DNA of 64,000 bases, taken from Talpa occidentalis (Eukaryota > Chordata > Mammalia > Eulipotyphla > Talpidae). A model generated the notes under the pieces. It was not told where the DNA came from and did not search any database. It saw only the letters and a program-made list of their open reading frames with translations. Both the position numbers and the translations under genes were made by a program. Below, piece after piece: positions 56,540 to 64,000 of this stretch (the stretch's first letter is position 1; each line of letters starts with the position of its first letter). Where the stretch lies: NCBI RefSeq assembly GCF_014898055.3, contig NW_023601433.1:43395876-43459875 (forward strand), read 5' to 3'.

Positions 56540-58110
56540 ATAAGATAATAAAGATATAAATAGGATTCATATCTAGAAAGTATACTTTCTTTATAAAGAA
56601 CTCCCAAATTGAATAGCAAACACACACACACACACACACAAAGCAAAAACAAACAATCCAGTCAGAAAATGGACAAAAGAAATGTACACACACTTCATCA
56701 ACAAGGACATAAGACCATCAAAATAAGCATAGGAAGATGATCAATCATCATGTTGCCATTAAGAAAATGCAAAGTGAAACCAAGATGAAATATTACTACA
56801 AATCTATCAGAACATCTTTTTTTAAAAAATTGGGACAATACCAAATGCCGACAATGATGTCAAGAAACTGGATCACCCACATGTTGTGTTGGGAATGTAA
56901 AGTGATACCACTGGTCTGGAAAACAGTCTGGCAGTCTCTTCAACAATTAAATATACATTTGCCATCTAACCCAGCAACTGCATTTCTGAGCTTTTGTTGC
57001 ACAGAACAGAAGGTTCTATACATGAATGTTCATAGCAGTTTTATTCAGAACAGTCCCACCTTGAAAGCAAGCCTTGAAAAAGCTCTGGAAGAACTCTTGT
57101 TCTGGAATGGGTGAATAGTCAAGTGACTGCTATACAGCCAGACTGTTAGCAGTCTGAACAAACTCCACACAGGTTTTGTGGACTCCACCCACCCCCCCAC
57201 TCCAGACCAAAGCCATTAAGACACTGTGAACTACAAATCCCATCATCACCAAAGGGAGGGTTGCTGGGACCTGAGGGTGGAGTTAAGCAGCTTTGGCATA
57301 AAACCAGACACGTGGGCCTTGGGGTGCTCCTGGTCACTTGGCTCTTAGCCTCTTGGCTCTTGGCTTGACTCTTGGCTTTTGCGCTGGCTCTCAGCATGCC
57401 ATTGGGATTCCAGGTCAGGGGAACTGGTAGGATGCATTCATCAATTTATCTCTCTCTGTCTCCCTGAGTTACTCATTTCTTCATTTCCCCTTCTTTTGAA
57501 AATAAGCCCTTATTAACCTTTTTGTGTGTGCCTGCAGCTGAGTCTTATAAGTCCCGTTAAGCACACGGGTGAGGACCCACAGTCAGGCAACATATCTCAT
57601 ATAGGGCTGCCCTGTAACAAGACCATGCCATCCTATGCAGGAAGAAAAAGAAATGAGCAGGCAACACACAACACCACAACCTGGGCGTGTCTCCAGGGCA
57701 TTCTACTGAGTGAAAGAAGCTGATCTCAAAGGGTTCTGTACTATGTGATCCAATTTGTATGGGAAAATTAGAGATGGAGAAGAGAGCAGAGACTGCCGGG
57801 GGACAGAGGCAGAGGGTGGTAGGAGTGACTATAATGATGGAGCGATGGCATGAGTGGAGACCTTGGTGGTGGGAGACCAGTGCTGTATCTTGATTGTGAT
57901 GGTAGTTACAGCAGTCTACAGGCACGCACAAGAATGCATGTAAACATGGTGAAATCTGAATAAGGTCCATGGATTGGGCACATCTTCATCTCCTGGTTTT
58001 AATACTGTTCTATAGACAGGCATGGTATTATCAGGAATTTGGGATAGGATGCCAGGCTCTCTCTGGGAGACCTCTGCATCTTCCTGTGCATATCAAATTA
58101 TTTGAAAATA
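56540..58110 (+). mobile_element. Ancient L1 (L1M-type), split by an LTR-like block
   Basis: 56540-57120 is ORF2 C-terminus ('cagtcagaaaatggacaaaag', 'gaagatgatcaatcatcatg', 'cagcaactgcatttctgagc'). 57600-58110 is the closing part ('gagtgaaagaagctgatctcaaa', 'ctggtggtgggag...tgtatcttgattgtgatggtag'). A (CA)n run is at 56620-56640. Confidence 0.7.
57135..57597 (+). mobile_element. Possible LTR, different family
   Basis: An LTR-like block inside the old L1: a TGTTAGCAGTC start (about 57145), a CATAAAACC box at about 57297, repeats of 'ttggctc' (57340-57390), AATAAG at about 57502 and a GGCAACA end. Neither exact ends nor a TSD could be fixed. Confidence 0.45.
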
Positions 58111-58119
58111 AAAAGTCAT

Positions 58120-59085
58120 TTTAATTTTGCTAAGCATAATGAAGGTGGGAAGAGAAGCTGGGGGCTCAGAGAGAAAGCAGAGTATTTGGTGAGCAGCTGG
58201 AAATTGCATGAAAGGGTGCCCAAAAATAGGGTTTGGAGAACTGAGATCAAGCAAACCATTGGCAAGGTGAAGGGTGGGGATGAAGATACAGGCTTTATCA
58301 TGAGAATAATTGTGTTCCTGAGGGAATGCTGAGCTGAGCTTGGATTAGACCAGCACTGGCACCAGTTACCAGAAGTGGAGGGAATCCAAGGGCTTAGGGG
58401 TAGGTAGGGTGACCTCACACCTCATTTGCATTTCCATTTATGTCAGGGAAGATCAACTAACATCTGTAATAATTTTTAGCAAGATCTTTCACACTAACAC
58501 ACCTAAATAGCATGATATATTATATAGATGTCCTTCAATGTGACATCATCATGGTTTCCTGGGTGTAAATAAACTTTAAAGCAGGATGATGGTGGGGGCA
58601 TATCAAGACCCTGTCACCAAACTCAAGAAGTCCATCATTTGGAGTGTGTCAATTGAATAAACCTAGTCGAAATTCATAGCAAAGAGAGTTTTATGACTTG
58701 AATCAAGTGAAGAGATAGAGGGTTCACTCCCTAAGTTATCTTGTCTCTCCTTCCTAAAGGGAGTTAGGGCTTTAACAGTACCCTTGGTATTTGGACAGGG
58801 TGGGGACCACCTAGACTGTTCAGAATCTTGGCTGTGCAGGCACAGTGTGGCTCCATGACCAGATCATGCTTCTGCATGGATCACACGTTCAGAAAATTCT
58901 CCCAGAGAGAATTTTATTCCCTTTTTTAATAGAATATTTAATTCCAATTATGGTTATTGATGTAAAGTTGTTTCATTGTATCTGCTTTGAGGGTTATAGG
59001 TTCAAACCCCTTTCACACCACGCCCACCACCAGTGCTCAAAGAACCCTCTACCTTGGGCCACTGGGTCCCCTCCACCCCTCCTCT
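58120..59085. other. No gene; unmatched sequence
   Basis: No exon or named repeat. Frames at 58102-58418 lie on both strands of the same DNA. Confidence 0.45.
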
Positions 59086-59089
59086 CCCA

Positions 59090-59440
59090 TCTCGCCACTC
59101 TTCCCCTCTGGTTGCCTCTGTTTTGCAGTCAGATGACAAGGTTTAATTATTGGTTTAGGTTTATTTCTCTATATTCCACATATAAATGAGACCATCTGGT
59201 ATTTGTCTTTCTCCTTCTGACTTATTTCACTTAGCATTACTCTCTCCAGTTCCATCCATGTTGTCACAAATGGCAACAGTTCACCATCTTTTTAATAACC
59301 AAGTAGTATTCCATTGTGTGTGTGTCTGTGTGTGTGTATGTGTACACCTAACTTTTATGATTCATCCTCTGTCCTTGGGCACTTAGGCTGTTTCCTTGAC
59401 CTAGCTATGGTAAATAGGGTTGTAGTGAACATAAGAAAAA
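59090..59440 (-). mobile_element. Old L1 3' end, antisense
   Basis: Reversed text 'ttccacatataaatgagaccatctggtatttgtc', 'ccagttccatccatgttgtcacaaatggcaa', 'ccttgggcacttaggctgtttcc'. The 'tattccattgtgtgtg' site has grown into a GT tract (59315-59340). Confidence 0.85.
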
Positions 59441-59444
59441 ATAT

Positions 59445-59925
59445 ATAAATATATATATGGAGGGGATTTTATTAGGCAAGTGGATGTTAATGAACCTAAG
59501 GTATCTTTAAGTTACCAAGATCCTGTCGGAACACATTGCTCTAAGGTTTAACCAGTTTGAGCCAGAATTTATAACTAATCTTTTAGTTGCTTTGGTTTTC
59601 CTGATAATGCTATCTGCTTTGTTAGCCTTCTACCTGCAGGGTAACACCCTCAGAAACAGGCCCTGGCAGGGCTTGGAGAGATGGTCAGGGTAAAGCAAGC
59701 AGAAGCCTGCACAAGACACACTGGAGTCTGGGGCAAGAGGAAAACTCAGTAATACTAGCCCTTTCTCTACTTAAAATTTTCTGTTTTGTTTATCATGGAT
59801 TTGGGGCATTAATTTTGACTTCTAAAAATATTACATTTAAATATAGTCAATCCTCATACGCAGATTATGTATCTGTAAAGGCATCTCAACATCAACAGCT
59901 ACAAATTTCATAGTCATTTGTGGGC
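59445..59925. other. No gene; unmatched sequence
   Basis: A TA-rich scrap at 59435-59460; otherwise nothing. Confidence 0.45.
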
Positions 59926-59929
59926 ATAC

Positions 59930-60500
59930 ACAGATTGGCCTCAAAAAATTAAAAATAGAAATTTCATGCAATCCAGGTACCCTTCTTCCAAGCACTTACA
60001 TAAAAATTAAATTTGATGTACACCAATTTGAAGAGATGCACCCACGTGGCCAAGAGTTGGAAACAACCTAGGCTCCTACTGACAGATGAATGGCTAAAGA
60101 AGATGTGGTGTGTCCACACAGTGGAATACTACTCAGCTATAGAAAAAAGAGACAAAATTCTGTCATTTGCAACAACATGGATGGATCTAGAAGCTGTTAT
60201 GTTAAATGAAGTAAATCATGCTGTATGATTTCACTCACATGTGGGACCTAAAGAAATAAAACTATGAGCAAACAAGACAAAACAAAATCAAATTCTTAGA
60301 TTATAAGAACAAAATGGTGGTTACCAGAGAGAAGGGCACAGGAGGTGTGTAAATCAAGTAAACAAGATCAACTGTATGGAGAAGAATGAAAAGTAGACTT
60401 TTGGTGGTGAGGATAATGAAGCATATACAGATGAGGACTTGTAATGGTGTATACCCCCAATCCACACAATGTTGTAAACCAGTGTTATGTCACACTTATA
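59930..60500 (+). mobile_element. Old L1 3' end, ended by a SINE
   Basis: 'catggatggatctagaagctgttatgttaaatgaag', 'aagaacaaaatggtggttaccagagagaagggc', 'caatgttgtaaaccagtgttatg'. Diverged. Confidence 0.8.
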
Positions 60501-60514
60501 AAAACACGTGAACA

Positions 60515-60755
60515 GGGCCTCCCCTGGTGGTGCAGCGGTTGAGCACTGGGCTGCGAAGCTGCCTGCAGCCTCTGCAGCGCCGGTTCGATCCCTGGCCACT
60601 GGCGAGGTTCCCACATGGCACGACAGACCTCTCCTGCCACCCGCTACTCCCCTCAGCAGTGTATCCACTCTGGCTCCGGTGAATTCCCTCACCCTCCCAT
60701 GCTTCTGACTGTACCCAGTGCTTGTATAAATAAATAAATAAATCTTAAACAAAAC
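60515..60755 (+). mobile_element. tRNA-derived SINE, young type, internal deletion
   Basis: Young-type head (GGTTCGATCCC B box) and ATAAATAAATAAATCTT tail. About 33 bp is missing after 'cagcagtgta', where other copies have the 'cttcggtccttctgcctgctctgc' module. The TSD AAAACACGTGAACA is exact at 60501-60514 and 60756-60769. Confidence 0.92.
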
Positions 60756-60769
60756 AAAACACGTGAACA

Positions 60770-61675
60770 ACCTATACTCAAGTTCTAGCTGAGAGTGAAC
60801 AAGGGAATGTTCTGTCCTCCCTTTTCAGCTTTCCAGTGTCTTCATAGTGATCTACTTAGTGCCACATTTTTGTGATTTTTCTGTTTAAATTGCACACAAG
60901 TGTAGTGCTGAAATGCTATCTAGTGTTTCTAAGTGCAAGAGGCTATATGATATGCCTGATATGAAAATATGGGTGTTTGATAAGCTTTGTTCAGTCATGA
61001 GTTATGGAGCTGTTGGCTGTGAATGTAAATGGATCAGCAATATATATTAAATAAGGCATCTTTAAACAGAAACACACACACTGAGGGACTGATGAAAATG
61101 TGGCCAGCCGCTCTCAGGAGCCTAGGCCTGTATTTCACCTGGAAGCAACAGTTCAATATTCACTAATTCAGTATTCACAATGACTATGTAGAACATTACT
61201 ACTGTGCATAATGAGAATGGACGGCATTATTTATTTTGATTATTGAGTTTTTTGGTATACCACTCCTAGCCCTGCTGCTGGAGGCCATGGCTTGGGTTTC
61301 CCAGACCAAATTTCTCCCAAAATGTTAGGTAGCAACATGCATTCTTCATCACATCTTTTGCCCAAGTAAGTCTTCAAAAAAGCCCACTACTATCTATAAT
61401 GACTACATATCCACAAAGAAAATATACATATAGTAACTCCAAAGATGTCAAAAGGACAAAATCAACCCTTCTTCAAAAAGGTAATTTAGCAATTTCACAT
61501 TTTTTCAAAAGACATGTTTTTTAAAATTTTAAGTGCATACCAAGTAGACTTCTATTTTAGAGTATTCCTTTGCCCATTACTACTTTTCTTTACTGACTTT
61601 TGTCAGTTTAAATAATTAGAGTGAGTTAAATAAATTCTTAAATTTATCCTCAGGCAGATCTAAAAGGAGAGAGAA
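60770..61675. other. No gene; unmatched sequence
   Basis: 'ctagccctgctgctggaggcc' near 61267 echoes 29728-29750. Otherwise unmatched. Confidence 0.45.
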
Positions 61676-61679
61676 CAGC

Positions 61680-61925
61680 AAATGGTTAAACATATAGGTT
61701 TTTCTGGCAGACTGCCTGTGTTCAAATCTCTCTGCCGCTTTCCAGCATGTAAGTTAAGGAAGAAAAAAAAGAACACTTTGGTTTCTTCACTTTTAAAATG
61801 GGGGAAATAATATTACCCAGTAAATTTATCATGAAGATTAAATTTGTGCATTAAAAAAATTGCTAAGACAACGCTTGGCACAATCTAGGTGCCCACCGCA
61901 TGTCAGTGGTTATCATCACCATTGA
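61680..61925 (+). mobile_element. MIR SINE remnant
   Basis: 'tggcagactgcctgtgttcaaatctctctgccgc...', '...cttcacttttaaaatgggggaaataatatta...', '...acgcttggcacaatctaggtgcc': the MIR order from head to tail. Confidence 0.8.
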
Positions 61926-62024
61926 TAATACAATATGAATGGAGTCCAAAGTCCCCATTTGCTTCAGCAGATCTCCTAAAATGATAGCCACTTAAAAAAT
62001 CAGTTTCTTATTTATTATTAATTA

Positions 62025-62165
62025 ATATATATTTTAATTGAGGTAATATTATGCTACCCTCATCAGGTATCACCAACATAGTGCACCAAATCAACTATAG
62101 TCCACCACCACAATCCTTGCGATTCCTTCCCTCTTTGTTCTTACTACCCCTGCTCCTCCTCTGGA
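62025..62165 (-). mobile_element. Old L1-type 3' end, antisense
   Basis: 'ttttaattgaggtaatattatgctaccc...' parallels 19205-19420. Confidence 0.5.
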
Positions 62166-62254
62166 TGCTTCAGTTCTAAAATCAGGTTTCAAGGGTTAGT
62201 TTTTAAGGTTGTCTTTATCTGACCCTTAGCTTGGTTTCTCTGTGTTCCTTCACA

Positions 62255-62420
62255 GATGGTGGGACTGCAGAGTGGTCCAGCCCTATGGGAAGCAGTGTGG
62301 AGGTGTCTCAAAACATTAAAAATGGATCTGCCATATGATCAGTAACTCCACCCCTAGGCATCTACCTGAAAAATTCATGGCACTAATTTGAAAGAAAACC
62401 TGCACTCCCATGTTTAAAAA
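62255..62420 (+). mobile_element. Old L1 ORF2 fragment
   Basis: 'ggtgggactgcagagtggtccagccctatgggaag...', '...ggatctgccatatgatcagtaactcc...': ORF2 C-terminal region, frames broken, no 3' UTR. Confidence 0.8.
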
Positions 62421-62756
62421 ATTCATTTTAATATGGGAAAATGATGAAAATATAATTTCACTCCATTTGGAAATTCTAAGCTAAAGAAACTGAGAACCCA
62501 TTGCCTCATCTCAGACTTTAGTCATATCCCTTGTCTTGATGAGGAGCTGGAGGGGGGCACAAGGAGATCCAGTTCTGACAGGTTAGGCTTCCAGAAAGCA
62601 CTGTTCTTCAACACACTGGACAAAGAGCAGTCAGAAAGCATCTGCTAGGGGTGTGGGTGTGGGAGCCACAGACCTTGCAGCAAGATGTGGAGAAAAGAGG
62701 TTAAGGCCAAGTTGAAGTTGGCCACTGGTTGGGTCTGCCTCTTAAGGAAGCTTCAG

Positions 62757-62786
62757 AGTTACTCCGGGTCATCATCACCACAGTCC
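62757..62786 (+). repeat. 30-bp direct repeat, copy 1
   Basis: AGTTACTCCGGGTCATCATC and the next ten bases recur exactly at 63348-63377. The sequence around the two copies differs. Confidence 0.95.
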
Positions 62787-63347
62787 ACTCAGCCTGCTGA
62801 GGGTCAGGCTATCAATCTTGAACTCCTACACCTAACAAGGGTCTGCTGTGCAGTAAGTGCAAAGTCAAGGCTCTTCAGACTGAGATTCTGCACCACATTC
62901 CATGCTCCTTCCCATGAGCCAAGTCCTACCCACCCTCAGGGTGACTCACTCCTGGTGGGGCTGCCTGGGAGGACCTCGGGAACATAAGCCAGGGCACAGC
63001 TGGCACAGAGCAGGAGCTCAAGCACTCCCCTCCCCTCTCTGTCAGCAGGGCCAGCTATATCATCAAGGAGTAGAACTGGTGGGGACTCAGTGGGGAGGGG
63101 ACTGTCCAGTTTACTCTCATGGTGAAGTTGATGGTGACAACACGGCTGCCACCAGTTTCCTCATCCACTAAACCACAGAACAAGATGCTGTCCATGAAAG
63201 TCCTTCAGTTTTCCCATTCGTCTTCCATGACAGAGGACGCAGCCCACTGCAGAACGCATGGCGCCCATCTCCAGGCAGGGCTGCAGGTACAGTAACCCAC
63301 CAGCAGACAGCAGCCACCAACAGCTCACACACTTGAGGCAGCTCAGG

Positions 63348-63377
63348 AGTTACTCCGGGTCATCATCACCACAGTCC
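63348..63377 (+). repeat. 30-bp direct repeat, copy 2
   Basis: Identical to 62757-62786, with starts 591 bp apart. Confidence 0.95.
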
Positions 63378-64000
63378 TCTCACTGAGCCAAGCAGCGCCT
63401 GTTACCATCCTGCCAGGGCTTATCCATGACAAGACACTGTGTCTAACCGAGCACAAGCTAGTAAACATCTGTCCGCCCTGGGAATGTCTCCCTAAGACCA
63501 ATGAACCTGCTGCTGTCATTTGGAGAAGGGAGAGAAAAAAGAGAAGCTGCCAGATAACAGGACAAAATGTCCCTTCAGCTGCCTGACAGGCTTGGGTTCT
63601 GAGTGGCCTGAATAATTCAGCTTGCTTTTCTTTTTCCTGTGGGCTTTTATAGTCAAATCACTATTCTAATCATTTAGGGGGAGTTAAACATCCCCCGAGT
63701 AGAAGGGAGGCAAAGTCCCTGTGGAATCACTTCCTTCATTTCACAGATGAGAGACCCAAGGCTGAGGGATGCATTGTCTTCCTGTGATGACGAGTGGAGC
63801 AGGGTGCGTTAGGATTTGCACCAGAAGTCTCCCCACCCAGGCCACAGGCTTTGCCCTGAATGACACCCATTCATTTAATTTATTTCTGAATATCCACATG
63901 AAATGGATTGGCCCGCTTCCCCTGTTTCCTGGATGAAAAAACCAAGGTCACATTCTATAATACCATGGGTGCCTCAGCGAGTCACGGACAGAACAAGCCC

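Larger units (their letters stand above)
62425..64000. other. No gene called; GC-richer, mostly unmatched
   Basis: Frames at 62685-62987 and 62902-63171 overlap without domain support. 63735-63870 ('cacttccttcatttcacagatgagagacccaaggctgagg') looks like antisense MIR. An exact 30-bp direct repeat is present (see findings). This is the stretch where I would least exclude an undetected exon or regulatory element. Confidence 0.45.

Noticed and set aside
1..64000. CRISPR arrays, bacterial or phage operons, defence islands
   Set aside because: No regularly spaced repeats, no dense coding, no Shine-Dalgarno-led genes; everything recognised is mammalian retrotransposon sequence.

Overview
This window reads as intergenic, repeat-rich DNA from a placental mammal. 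I found no exon-intron gene model, no rRNA or tRNA gene, no CRISPR array and no bacterial-style operon. The longest open frames are either the remains of transposable elements or chance antisense frames through GC-rich LTR sequence. The lineage clue is an abundant tRNA-derived SINE. It has a Pol III A/B-box head beginning GGGCCTCCCTGGTGG and a tail built of ATAAATAAATAAATCTTT. Thirteen copies from at least three age classes are present. Together with many L1 elements sharing one 3' UTR type, this suggests a laurasiatherian mammal. A rhinolophoid bat with a Rhin-1-like SINE is my best guess, but it rests on memory and was not tested.

Layout. 0-11.6 kb holds ancient L2 and L1 pieces. One L1 carries a perfect 124-bp tandem duplication. 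Another old L1 was hit first by a compact L1 ORF1-only insert (perfect 16-bp target-site duplication, TSD) and also by a SINE (perfect 17-bp TSD). 11.6-25 kb is mostly unmatched sequence with SINEs, a 5'-inverted L1, a SINE split by an antisense L1 tail, and an L2 split by an ancient repeat that is itself split by an L1. 25-40 kb carries older L1 remnants, a 5'-inverted L1 nested in an older L1, an L1M-type 3' end and MIRs.

41.7-47.1 kb is the most structured part. It is a cluster of one endogenous retrovirus LTR family: a solo LTR with a 5-bp TSD, a complete two-LTR element with its own 5-bp TSD inserted inside an older LTR that also keeps its 5-bp TSD, and a minus-strand LTR. The two-LTR element has a tRNA-Ser-like primer binding site, a polypurine tract and only about 1.2 kb of non-coding interior. 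It therefore looks like a non-autonomous ERV-L-type (class III) element. 47-64 kb returns to MIR, L1 and SINE insertions, including a 1-kb 5'-inverted L1 with a SINE inserted right at its 3' TSD, and a possible unrelated LTR near 57.3 kb.

There is no gene network here. The history is one of layered retrotransposition in which L1 machinery mobilised L1, an ORF1-only derivative and the SINEs, while an independent LTR family spread locally. I found no new defence or metabolic system. The best candidates for something undescribed are the compact LTR element with discordant LTRs and the ORF1-only insert.
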